This document shows positions 1 through 11,675 of a stretch of DNA of 64,000 nucleotides, in pieces. The stretch comes from Anisakis pegreffii. Taxonomy: Eukaryota; Nematoda; Chromadorea; Rhabditida; Anisakidae. The notes beneath the pieces were generated by a model that was not told where the DNA came from, searched no databases, and saw only the letters and a program-made list of their open reading frames with translations. The stretch's first letter is position 1. Each line of letters starts with the position of its first letter. Made by a program: the position numbers and the translations under genes. Location of the stretch: assembly GCA_035041965.1 (NCBI GenBank), contig JAPYMA010000093.1, positions 186,001 through 250,000 on the forward strand. The letters run 5' to 3'.

Positions 1-1783
1 GTACGGTTTATTTCGGAAGGTATCCGGATATTCCACAAGCAAAAATTCAACTCCTTGACCTAGTCATCTCAAACTGAATCTATTAATTCATCGTGGATGC
101 TGAAGATGGTATTGTTTGTTTTTCAGAGATGGCAGGAACAATTACACACTTCGTTTCTCGTCAATGAGCGTGCCTCATAAACGTACGATGGGTTGGCTAC
201 TCGCACTGATCCCGTATGATCGCGATGATCCAGCTAATGTTTATACGGTTGAATTTAGAACACCGACTAATTTCGATTCTGGTTTAAAGCAGGTACTGTT
301 CACATTATGATATGAAGTATTGAATGCACTCTGAGCCAGATTGTTGATAATATCAACATTACTATTGCGCATATGATGATAATGACCAAAATTATTAGCT
401 TAAAGTTGAAAGTAACAAATCTGTAAATGTTCCGAAATTGTCACGCAGCATAGGAGAAAAGGATAACATTTCAAATTTTTGATCCCGTTCTATCATCAAA
501 ACATAATGAAAGCTTCAAAGGCTGCTGTTGTTATCCATCGAATCCAACGAGTTGGCTCCAGTTACTATTCAATGATAGTGACACATTCGCATGAATACTA
601 TGAATTGTTGGAAGGCACCGAATGGGTGAATTTTCTCGGTTTCGATAGCGAGAACAAATATCAGTATATTAGAATCCGAGTGGAACGAATCAATCGCAGG
701 GCGCATTATGCGGATGTTCGAATTATCTCTACTTTTAATCCGGTACGTGATAATTTCACTGTTTTATTTTTCAATAGCTATAAGATTAACTGCATATCTG
801 CAACTAAGTTTCTCAAAATCATTCGATAAAGTCAGATGATTTGAAAAATAGTCACTGTCACTGCCAGCAATGACATGCGTGAAACATTCATTGACGAAAT
901 CGCTCGGTGCTCAAATTGTTTGATTGATTCACTCGGTTTCCGAATAATCTAGACTGTACCTTCAAAATACTGGAGAAATCTTTTATGAAGTAAATATCTG
1001 AAAATTTTTCAATCGAAGGTGGCTTGTCGAAGTTTCGAGCAAAAGAAAGTGCTTAGCGATCAAGAACAGCGATCGCCAGATCTAGACGTTCAATACATAT
1101 GTGTGCCCCGTTCGCATTCAAACGAAGATGACTTCCTTATGCAAAAGCAACGGAAACGAAACAGGTAACGTTCATATTCCTGCTGGTAACAAGTGAATTC
1201 TTTGATTTTCTCGCTAGCAAAGAACTTTTCACCAACATTCTGATATTTGCACTTTCGACATCCGTAATCCATTTCAGGTTTTATGAAGACCTTCAAACGT
1301 ACGGAATGAACGCTTGTGCGGACAGTAAAGTTTGGAGAGCAATCGATCAGTATGACTATGTTTGTGTGGATCAACCAAGGTTTTTCATCGTCAAAATTTT
1401 CTATTCATAGCGAGTAATTCCACTGAAAGTTTCCGCTGAATTAACTTTCAATAATCGCATTCGATGTTGATTCAAAAATTCAAATAACTTCATTCTATCG
1501 CTTCATGAATTTTGATTTGTGCTCATCAAAAGATGATCATTTGCTTATTTTTGTACTATTTTATAGAGTGTCAACGATACAAGAGGATAACGAACTCGAT
1601 GAATTTCGACGAACCACTGACAACGAGTGTATGAGTCCGTTCGTTAGTCGAGGCGCTTTCATTGGTGACGAAGTTTGTGTATCAGAAGAAGAACGCCAGC
1701 AAGTAAAGTTAGAAAATGCCATGCAACATTCTGCTATGCGTTATTATGCGTTTTTCAATGGTCAAGATAGTGTGGGCGCTTAA
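1..1783 (+). CDS. Secreted-type protein with bacterial-like Cys repeats, 3' part
   Basis: Partial gene; the 5' part lies left of the window. Exons inferred: 1-19 (partial), 127-292, 521-742, 1019-1164, 1278-1379 and 1567-1783, with consistent phases (2,0,0,2,2) and a TAA stop at 1781-1783. The N-terminal half shown (YTVEFRTPTNFDSGL, then AAVVIHRI, then an LLEGTEW turn and a beta-rich IRIRVERI strand) has the layout of a domain found in secreted bacterial and fungal proteins. It is followed by Cys units: CRSF...YICVPR, NACADSKVW...YDYVCVDQ and NECMSPFVSRGAF.GDEVCVSEEER. The last closely follows the bacterial pattern C-x(2)-GFVWREAFPGDHVCVTPETR. The function is unknown; an extracellular role is inferred from the domain context and Cys pairs. 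The acceptor at 521 (TTCAAAG) is weaker than the others but gives the expected domain junction. I am confident it is a gene, less so of its family. Confidence 0.75.
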
Positions 1784-2030
1784 CTGATGCATGATTGATG
1801 TGCGATACAGTGGGACTGTTTAGAATGAATGGATACCGAATAGATGAAGAATTATGTGTTGTAATTGTTCGTAAGCAATTTGCACTTTATGAAAAGATCA
1901 TCATGAATTTTTACACAAAGTTTCCATAGGAGGAGTCTAACATTTCACTTCATATTGCTACCGTTGAAATTAACATTATACTGTCATACATTCATGTATC
2001 AAAGAGACAAAATATCTGTTGTTGTTAAAG

Positions 2031-2036
2031 AATAAA
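2031..2036 (+). promoter_or_regulatory. Candidate polyadenylation signal of the first gene
   Basis: An AATAAA hexamer lies about 250 bases after the stop codon at 1783. It is the first perfect hexamer I found downstream, so it is the likely 3' end of that transcript. Confidence 0.4.
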
Positions 2037-4868
2037 TAATTCTGTTATATTTGAAATGTTACAGTCTGAAATATGAATATCGCATTCAAAAAATTCCCGA
2101 AAATAAGCGATGAGCAATGAGATGTTTTTGAGCAATTATGAGATCAAACTTTGATATTCGAAAACAATTTGAGCAAACAACAAACATTTTAACTGTCATG
2201 CGATTGAACGGTATCAGATAATGTAAACGGATCAATTTTGGAATTGCGATCATTAAAAATCCAGATTTTCGAATCCAAATCGACTGTTCCTAATCGTTTT
2301 GACATCTGATAGAGTTGCAACAGCTGAGATTGATTGGATGATTACTGCTCTGTGAAACACCCTTCCATCATCGAATAATCGAAATAATTGTCCTTTTTAC
2401 CATCATCATTATTTGAGTTTTAGTTTGGAATGAATGAATTTTTGTTGAATCCAACCGTTATTATTCAACCAATTAAGTGCAATATCTACTCCAGTGTTAT
2501 TCATGTAACACATTACAATGGTATTTGCCAATATTGTATTGTTTTTCACTTGCTCTGCAAGTTGAGCTAAGTATCAGATTATTTCGTCCAATATCGGAGC
2601 ATTCTCGTTTGATTTCTAATAGTTCTGATAAAAAGTCTTGAATTCTTTATTATTAATCGCACAGTCGGACGTTTTGAAAATAAGATTGGAGACATTGACA
2701 GCTCTTTGAATGAGACAAATTTCTGACGTTTCATTTATCATTTCTGCACGTCTTGACATCGGTGTGAAATCGTGTCCATTTTGGTAGCTGCTGAGTGGTT
2801 CAATCCGTGATCGTGGTTCAATCTCAGCTGATACTTGACCCAAGAAGAACCCAGTTCTAGCTCACAACTAACTGATCAACAAGTTGTCGATGATCTGCAT
2901 AAACGTTGTTCATTCACTCATTTATTCACCATGTGATTTATGAGCACTATCAATACCTTTTCATCAATAACTTGGTTTCTGATGTTTCACGTACATACTG
3001 TTCAGTTGTCGAATGCTCGATGTGACTCACCGAAATCACACAATTCAATTCGATTCCATAAGAAGCTTGCTTCAAAAAAACTACATTCCCGTTTCGTGAA
3101 TGATTGTAGACCTGATAAAACCTTTTCGATATCGTCATTTGTTTTTTCTTTGATCGATTGTGACGATTGACAGCGCAATTCAGGAAGACAAAGTAAGATT
3201 CTAATAGTGGAATCGTTGATTAGAAAAACCGATCGAATTGTGAGTGGAACAAATGATTTTATGATGTTTTCCGTTCAGAGCGATACAATAAAGTGAACGT
3301 GTAACTGACTGGATTACACTTGCAATTCATTATATTTTAGTTGAATGAAGTGGATTTTTACGATGTTCTATCAGAAAAACGCTTCTTGCACCAAATTCAT
3401 ATGAAATCACTTTAACTGGGTTGGTTACCTTTGAAGAACTAATACCACAGAAGAATTCAAGTATTTAGGTGATTGTCTGCAGTTTAAGATCAAGTGGTGC
3501 TAATATTAAGATTTCTGCGAGTGTTTTATTGTTTACGTAAAAGATTTCCAAGTAAATTAAACAATTTCAAAGAATTGTTTACTCGTCAGATATCAAAAAT
3601 TTTCAAGTAAACTAGACAATCTCATTGATACGATCCAGATTTTGTGCTTCTATTACGAGACAAATCTTGATAAGTGAAGATCGACGGATACCTAGTGAAC
3701 ACTCTCGAGCATTCGTCAGTCTCGATGGGTGATTGAAAAAGGAACTCTAAGAAATCGATTCGAGTGACGAATTTTGAATGGTGGTGGTGATGTTATAGGA
3801 ACGTTTATGTGTTTGATCGACATGAATTCATCAGTTGAATCGAATGTAACGTATTGATGAGCACCACAGAGAGCAACATCAAACTGGTTAACGACCTTTT
3901 TGATGTTGTTGTAATGAATCGAATTTTTTTCGTGGCGATTCATTATTCCATTGACATAATCTTCACCATAATCGTCTTATTGCTACTTTCCGTCTCGTTA
4001 GTATTATCGCTACTGTTCCATCGTTATCACTTTTCTTCATCTATCAATAACCATCCTCGAAGACCATTCTTGTCATCGCCCAAATGTCACAACTGATTCT
4101 CCCAGCATTTATAATCATCATCGAATGATTTCATTCAGTTTCGTTGATTTGAATTGATATTTTGACAGCATCAATTCATTTAAGTTTCAGTCAACACATT
4201 TTAAATGCGACTGTGAACTTAAAGGAGCCTTTTAATGCGTTTAGTTGCGTTGTTGGTTTTGTAATTATAATTGCTACTATTTCATTCGGAACGATTTTGA
4301 AGACTGTGAAATGTTGATGTCTATGATAGCAATTAATAATGGAAACGATAATAATAACCGATAGCGATAATAATGATAACGATAGTGATACTTTAAGAAG
4401 ATTAAGGAGGAAAAACCTTGACGATTTAAACTGGATGCTACAGTACCGTTTCGATTTAGAATTGATCATTGTGGCAATAAGTTTGAAAAAGTGGAAATTT
4501 AGATCGTTCATGTTAGATTAATCAATTAATCGCCTAAAAAATTTTTGCATGAAGCCACGTGCCACTCTTGGTAGCAGCGAAAAGCTTATGTTCAAATAAC
4601 CGATGGAGATGAATCATTTCACAGTTGGTGCTGTTAATTCAGCTGACTGTTGCGAGTAAAAAAGTTTTAAAATGTATGAATCGTGATGAGAGGAGTGTAA
4701 TGCGCAAAATGATTTTTTAATTACTTGCAGTGATCTCACAAACTCACACCACACCACAATTATTACGTTTCATAGCACTAATAACTGAATTTTTGAATGT
4801 GTTCCACTAAACAATTATTCTTATAAATATTCCTCTTGATTTTGTGATCAATTATAACTTATTAAATA
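2037..4868. other. Intergenic, no gene recognised
   Basis: No exon chain with splice signals could be built on either strand. An open frame from 3857 to 4096 (+) could encode one hydrophobic segment (IIFTIIVLLLLSVSLVL), but it has no partner exons, overlaps open frames on the other strand, and sits in low-complexity sequence. The stretch may hold the promoter of the membrane-protein gene that starts at 4869. Confidence 0.5.
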
Positions 4869-7800
4869 ATGGAAGACCTGAAACTTGGGCATCATCAGCT
4901 GCAAAAACAGCTTGATAACTTCAGAGATATTGCCGTTCAGCGACAAGCGTCCAAGGTAAGTGCAATTACCTATTCAATGAATTTGTTCAGTTGAAAAATT
5001 CTTTGGAACCGTACAAACCAACTATAACTTATCTTCATTTTTGGGAATTACTTCAACTCACCTTCAACTTACAAATTACCTTCAGTTACCTCAACTTACC
5101 TTAAATTTTTGTGGAAAGTAAGATGTGGAGGATTTATACGAAATCTTTATGAAAGTTGTCGTGAATAAGCGAATCAATTGAAGAAATCGTACCTTAATGA
5201 TAGAGTTTTGAGTTATGTATAATGAAGTATATATAATGCTCCACTGAAATCAGCGTTGTACTTCAGGTGATTCGATGGATGTATCATTTCCCGTTGATAA
5301 TCAGCCTTGCAATATTTATTTCTCAACTCTTCAATGTTGGCATTCTTTTCTCGTATTCGTGTGATTTCACAAGACTCTACGATCTCCTAGTTGAATATAT
5401 GAATAGCACCGAAATTGTCAGTGAACAAAACGGTGACCACGAGGTGTACGTTATTGCCGGTATTAATTCTGAACGATTGGAAGTGGTTGATCGAGTATGT
5501 TACTTTTCACTTTTCAATTGATTTACGAATGAATTCGAAGCAATTCTAAATGCTTTCTCATTCGATAGAGTACTTTGATTGAGATATTGCAATAGTGTCA
5601 TTGTAAATATTCATTGCTGTACAGTCTATGTTGTGTTCTTAAAAGCTGTTTAGTGTTTTTAAAATATTGCTCATCGATTCTATTTTTCATGTTCTGTTGT
5701 TTATTCATGTGCAAATGAAATGCATAATGAGTATTTTTTGAAAGACTCCTTTCTAAACGACTATTGATCTTATAGTTTCGATCCTTAGCTAAATATAACT
5801 AAGTAATATCTATACAACATCAAATGTGTTTCACACATATAATGTGATATTTCAGTATCATGAACAACTCTGGTCACTGTTCGTTTCGGAAGTTATTGAA
5901 TTGATGATTCCATTATTTAATATGTTAGTTTTTGGATGGGTGTTCTTCACGAAAGGTCGCCTTCATTCCCGTATCAAAATCATCTATATTGTAAGTGCAG
6001 TTGTCGAAGTTTATGAGTTCAAGGATTTTCCTTTATTTACCTGAACTTACCTTCACCTTACAGCTTACCTTCAATCGCCTCAACTTACCCTAATTTTTCG
6101 TGGCAAGTAAGATACGGAGAATCTGTACGAAAGCGCTATGAAAGATTGTCGTGAATAAGCGATATGTCCGCCTGAAGGATTCCGAATTCATTTGCAAGCA
6201 ACTTTTTCGATGGGAGAGTTACTTTGAAACAGATCTGAATTGGACGAGGATCACGAATAGTTAAATGATTGGAAGGAATAATTTTTAGGTGGCTCCTGCG
6301 TTAGCGTTAATGCTGAGTGTTAGCCAGGCTTGTATGATACAAATCTCACTTGCTGATCGTATTCATCATGTTCGATTCATTCTAAGTAAAATCATTTCAC
6401 CGCTACTCGAACATCATCCGAATGGAAGTCAACCGATTGAACGAGCGTTCGGATGTCAATTCTGGGACGGTGACGAACTGAGCGGAAAAAATTCGGTAAG
6501 ATTTTGATGTGTCGATGTGTCGAATTTGTTGTGGATTGATTTTATGCCCTCGTTTGAGCAGTTGATTTAATCCACAATTGGATTGATCAGATCCAATCAT
6601 AAGTTAATGAGAATATCCACTTCATAACGTTATATAGTATCATCGACTGAAGTTTTTAGCTTAACTCGTTGGCAAACTTAATGAAACTTAATTGATTATT
6701 ATTGGATCTGTAGAAAAAGTTCACCAGACAGCAACAAAATACACGTGATACATCGCAATATTTTCTTCAAAAAATCATTTTTGATGTCAAAAAACGCGGA
6801 ACAATGATCAGTTTGCAGACTCCATCATGTTCGAGTGTCCTTCACGATGAAGTGGTCTCGTTGACGACGTTACACGTGATCATCTTCTTGCATATTGTGC
6901 CAATAATTGTATTTTTGTACATTCTGCTAAGGAACTTGGTGGAGAGTGATGCTGAACATCTATTCTTGTATGTCGAGAATGTTGAGCAACGTACCGATGA
7001 GGAATGCACCCCAAGTGTCTCATCGATTACCACAACAACCAATAATAGCACATCTCAATTGGACAGGTACTTTCAATTTATTGACCAATTCATTCGTTCA
7101 TCTAATTTCATTGTTTATTTGTTGACTGGTCCATCGCATTCAGTGGCTAGTTTAAGGATTTGTTGACATCAGTCATTTGAAAACTAGTTGATTTCGGTCA
7201 ACATTGTCTTCAGTTTTTCTTCATCACCAACAAAATCGCATGCGCAAATATGAACCTTTTGAAAGGAGAATCAGTGCAAACAACAATAATAAGATCAAAT
7301 AGAGCAATTTCGCTGAGTTGTATATCCCATATGGCTTGTAAAGCAATTAATTTTATGTCATATGTGGATTTAGAGGGGACAATTAGTATCACCAGTTGAC
7401 AAAATTGAATCAACATTAACATTTCAAAAAATGGCAGAAGGCAAATTAATGATATTTGAGATTGTTCGAGTTCCAATTCATGTGTCATGTGAGTCTTTAA
7501 TAACTTCATTACGGGTTGGTTACCAGTCACGGTCAGTTGGGATCAGTTGATGAGCTGCTGAATGACTAAATAAACAATGAATAGTGATGAATATGCATGT
7601 CAGTTCACGGCGACGCATATATTCCATTTGCTTCTCGTACTTCTCATCTTCAAAAGAGAATTTATTATTACCGGAGTAATTTTAGAACACCGACATTCAT
7701 AACTTCAACAATAACAACTGAAGATGAACAAAAAAGTACTGCGGCAAATTCCACTGAAAAACGCAAAGATTCTTCATCAAATCACATCAACTAGTTAGTT

Positions 7801-8119
7801 ATTTTCATCGCGTTCATCCGGCGATTCTCTCATAGGATTGCGAAAATAGTGTGAAAACTTATTCAAGTTTGGATCAGAGGAGTAACATGTCACAACTGTG
7901 AAATAACGACGTAAGCGCATATTGCCAAGAGGAAATTCAATCAGATTTTTTTGATGAGCATTTTTGGACTCTGAAAATTGCTTGAGTTCTGATATTACGA
8001 AGATCACTAATCTCTTATTGATGTTTCATTTCAGTGCACCCAATAAAACACCACAAAAAATTCACACATTGACTTGTACCAAAGAATTGTCGGATCTTCA
8101 AACGCCAGAAGCGAATTAA
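4869..8119 (+). CDS. Four-pass membrane protein, copy A
   Basis: Exons: 4869-4955 (ATG start), 5267-5494, 5856-5990, 6289-6495, 6819-7066, then a last exon at 7686-7794 (about 337 aa) or 8035-8119 (about 329 aa). Both endings fit phase 2. Intron phases are 0,0,0,0,2. Predicted membrane segments lie near residues 36-60, 112-136, 151-174 and 235-258. The first loop carries an N-glycosylation site (NST). The second has FGCQF and TPSC cysteines, so the layout resembles tetraspanins, but the CCG motif is absent. The C-terminus is polar and Ser/Thr-rich. I do not recognise the family. The gene at 17538 has the same exon phases and loop motifs, so the two are tandem duplicates. An AATAAA at 8210 favours the downstream last exon. 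Confidence 0.8.
5048..6161 (+). repeat. Related repeat in introns 1 and 3 of copy A
   Basis: Bases 5048-5172 and 6036-6161 are diverged copies of one sequence. Both run through several CTTACC-like units and CCTCAACTTACC, then a TTTTT-GTGG-AAGTAAGAT core, and end in TTGTCGTGAATAAGCGA. Both lie in introns of the same gene, so either an element inserted twice or an intronic segment was copied. No terminal repeats or target duplications were seen. Confidence 0.7.
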
Positions 8120-8209
8120 TCCTGTGGATTGGATTGCTTGTAGTCAAACGACGAAGTTTTCAACGCAAAATGATATTCATTTGTGCTGCTGTGAATACGA
8201 TTGAAGCTG

Positions 8210-8215
8210 AATAAA
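8210..8215 (+). promoter_or_regulatory. Candidate polyadenylation signal of copy A
   Basis: AATAAA lies 91 bases after the stop of the exon at 8035-8119. This supports that exon as a genuine 3' end. Confidence 0.45.
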
Positions 8216-8238
8216 GATATCAATTGATAGGGAACCGT

Positions 8239-8883
8239 TCGATTGAAGTAGAAAGTGAATATTTTGTGGCATTGTTCACGATAATTTCTGCACAATGTGA
8301 ATACTATTATTGATTGCGGTTATGAACTGATGAGGATTGTTAACATTGATCATTGCGTCTGTATTTTTACGATAATTTGATGTCGGCAAACAGTTGATTC
8401 CACAGTATCTTATAATTCAATACGAAACGACGTTATCGCCATATCTGAGATGGTGAATTCGTTTCCTGAAGCCCGAAAGAGTATCCTGAGTGTTGTGGTA
8501 ATCACGACAAAAAATTGGAATTCTGGTTTGATTAGGATTCTTCAATTAAACCAGAACAGAACAATGACAGTTTCGTTTGAAGGCGATAGGTTGATCACCA
8601 GAAATACAATAATTATCACATAAAACAGGCAATGACCATCACATTAACGAAAGTGCTGTAGTCTGCTAAGGAGATGTCTTAAGGCAGCAATTCGATTGGA
8701 GTAGAAAGTGAATATTTTGTGGCATTGTTCACGATAATTTCTGCACAATGTGAATACTATTATTGATTGCCTTTATGAACTGATCGAGCATTGTTAACTT
8801 TGATCATTGCGTCTGTATTTTTACGATAATTTGATGTCGGCAAACAGCTGATTCTACAGTATCTTATAATTCGATATGAAACG
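8239..8883 (+). repeat. Direct duplication, about 192 bp
   Basis: Bases 8239-8430 and 8691-8883 are near-identical. Both begin TTCGATTG, share GTGGCATTGTTCACGATAAT and TTTGATGTCGGCAAACAG, and end near CTTATAATTC, with only scattered substitutions. They are separated by about 260 bases of different sequence. High identity suggests a recent duplication or two copies of one dispersed element. Confidence 0.85.
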
Positions 8884-11574
8884 CTTGTGCATTCCTGGAA
8901 CGATCTTCATGGCCTCTAAAGGCTTCAAAATGCATTCTGCGGGAATGACAGCAAACAGTTGATTTGTATGGATCGGCGGATTTCAGTTATTGATCAATTA
9001 AAAATTAACACATTAGTAAAGTGAACGAAACTTAAATGGACTTTAATTTTCGAACTGGTTACCGGTTATTGGTCGAATTCAAGTAAACTCGGCGAGAATG
9101 ATGATATCACTTTGAAATGATTCGTTAAAAAATGTTTTTTGTTTGTGTTCATCATCTGAACATGAAATCTGGTATTGAATAACTGTCGCTTTGTTTCCAG
9201 ACAGTCATTTTTACTTATGACGTCGTTAATTTATTGATCTTAATCGTCGTTGAGATCAACAAATCAAAGTAAGAAGTGAAAATAAAGATTATCATTATTC
9301 AAAATGGGTTATGAAGTGATTTGTTTTGATTAGCAAAAAGCTGAAAACATCACTCAGAAACGCTTCCGCTGAGAGTTTCTATGATTAATTTCCTTGTTAG
9401 CTACCAATAAAGCATTTTTTTACCCGCAGAAATTTTCCAAATTCTGAAGTGATCATCAGTTCACTTCAGTGACTATAGAGTAGGAAGGTTTTAATTGTGA
9501 AGAATGATTTTTCTGACTTATCTATCGCCATGTGAGATCAGTACAATTCAATGAGGTGGAAAAACGTTCGAGTTAAGAGTGATGTGTCTAAATTGAAGGC
9601 CACAAGCACGGGATTTCAATTCGACTTGGCAACAGAGTGTTTACTAACAAAGTTGCGATGATGGAGAGAGGTGAAACGAAATGTTTGATGAAAGGGAATC
9701 TAAAGAAGGCTAAGAGATTGTTGGTGATGATTAGATTTAAAGAATGCGATGGCAAAAGATAGCAGCAGCTCATAGGGGATCTCTTGTTCAGATCGTAATT
9801 TGGCCTTGACAACCAACTGCTGGGTAACATTTCCTCACACGATTGGGTAGACACGAACACAGAGAGCAGTCCTTTCGTGCATGCATCACTTCATGTATGC
9901 ATGTGCTCAGTCTCACATTATTCATGGTCTAAGTTAAGGTGAAGATCACTTGACCCTTGAATATTTTTGTTGATGACAGCATCAGTTATTGGTCACTTTG
10001 TTGAGTGTTTAGCAACTGTGAAGTAGCGCAACTTAATGTGATTATAACGGCTTTGGATGTTTTCCGTCACTAAAATTACATCACTTTCATCAGTATTTAG
10101 GCAAAGTTTTTGAACTTTAAATCCTGTTTGATATCACTTTTCCAGTTCTGCTCGAAATTTAAGGAAATTTCAACAATTGAAATTGTGAAATGATTTACAA
10201 AGTTGGAAGAGAATTCGATTTGCTCCATTGAATACGAAAATATCAGAGTTCTATTTGAGAACTTATCAAATGTGGAAAGTAACCAAACCATTTCCTCCTT
10301 CCTAAATCTATTGAAGTTTTATACTCCATGAGAGAACTTCCATGTCGTCAAGTACTGTCGATCAAAGTGTGATCTGTTTAGAGCAATAGTCAAAAATTTC
10401 ATCTGGGAAGCCCGGGATAGAGCAATTTCAAACGAAGAAGTTCAAATCAATTGTTAATATTCGCGATTCTTTGAGGAAAGTGTTCAATCTTAAAATTTTC
10501 ATTTCTTTGCCTAATTGTAAGTGTGAAACGTGAAATTTAAACGACTATCTCTTATGCGACGAAATATCTTAGGAATTCATTTCATGCAAATTTGCCCCAT
10601 TGTTATCCAAATAAACTGACCACCTGCAGTGTCCAAGTATCCAACCGTTATTTGATATCTTCGAATATGAGATCAGAATTCATTACGATCACTTACTTCT
10701 ATTATCTTTTTTCATCAAACGCTTTCAACTAAGTCCTTCATTAATTCCTTCAACGTCCTTGGTTGAAAACTTCCAAAAGAGTGTTTGATATGTTTCGTAC
10801 AGTTGATTCTTTCTTTAAAATAACGATATCGTTGAATAATATATCAGAAAAACTCCCCACTGAAATCTGGAACGTATTTTGTTTAATATGTCTCATTAAG
10901 GCGGTATGTTTGATCACTCTGAAGAAATCATTCGGAATCTCTCATCAAAATTTGCAATTTCTAAAATCCGTTCAAGACAATGTCTCATATTTATGACAAT
11001 TTCTCATCGCCTCATATTTGATGTTTGCTTGAATATATTCTGGGTGTCCACTGGTTAATCAGGCGTACTCAAACCAATAATTGCGCTATAAAAATAACCG
11101 TAAACTGGCATTTTGTCCTTCAAACGGACATCATTCAACTTCAAATCCTGTTTCGGCATCGATGAATTCGAATGATATGATCATCTTCATGCAGATTGTT
11201 TATCGATAAACGATGCGCCGCGGTGTTGGTGTCATCGATGTTACGTTTTCGGAATTGTTTCAATGAAAGAACGATTCATCGCTGAATTCATTGACAATTC
11301 ATCCAATCATTTGAGCACATTCGAATTTTGCTCAAAGTTCATATTGCAATGCACCTTGCTCCTTGTATTACCCGTTCCTCTATTCCAAATTGTTTTGATC
11401 CTTCATTTAAGATTACGTTAATCCAATCAGAACTGTGGCAGTAGGGCAGAACTGCTGATGCGGTTAATAATGTAGTTACTATCATTTTCTAGGTACTGAA
11501 TGATCAAAATCTGCGTGTTTTATGATGAAGTCAGTTTTCGAATTTTTTCCTCGAATGAAACCTAGGAGTTGCTT

Positions 11575-11675
11575 CGTATCAAGATATATTGCTTCGTATC
11601 ACTGATTCTCTCGTATCAAGATATTATGCGCCGAGATATCAAGATGTTTTCTCGTATCAAGATATATTAGCGATG
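11575..11675 (+). repeat. Short interspersed TCGTATCAAGATAT repeats
   Basis: The unit TCGTATCAAGATAT or a close variant occurs about five times within 100 bases, with uneven spacing. It is a simple local repeat with no evident function. Confidence 0.6.

Noticed and set aside
3857..4096. Open frame with one hydrophobic segment upstream of copy A
   Set aside because: No flanking exons, no recognisable family, and an overlapping minus-strand frame; simple T/A-rich sequence can give this by chance.
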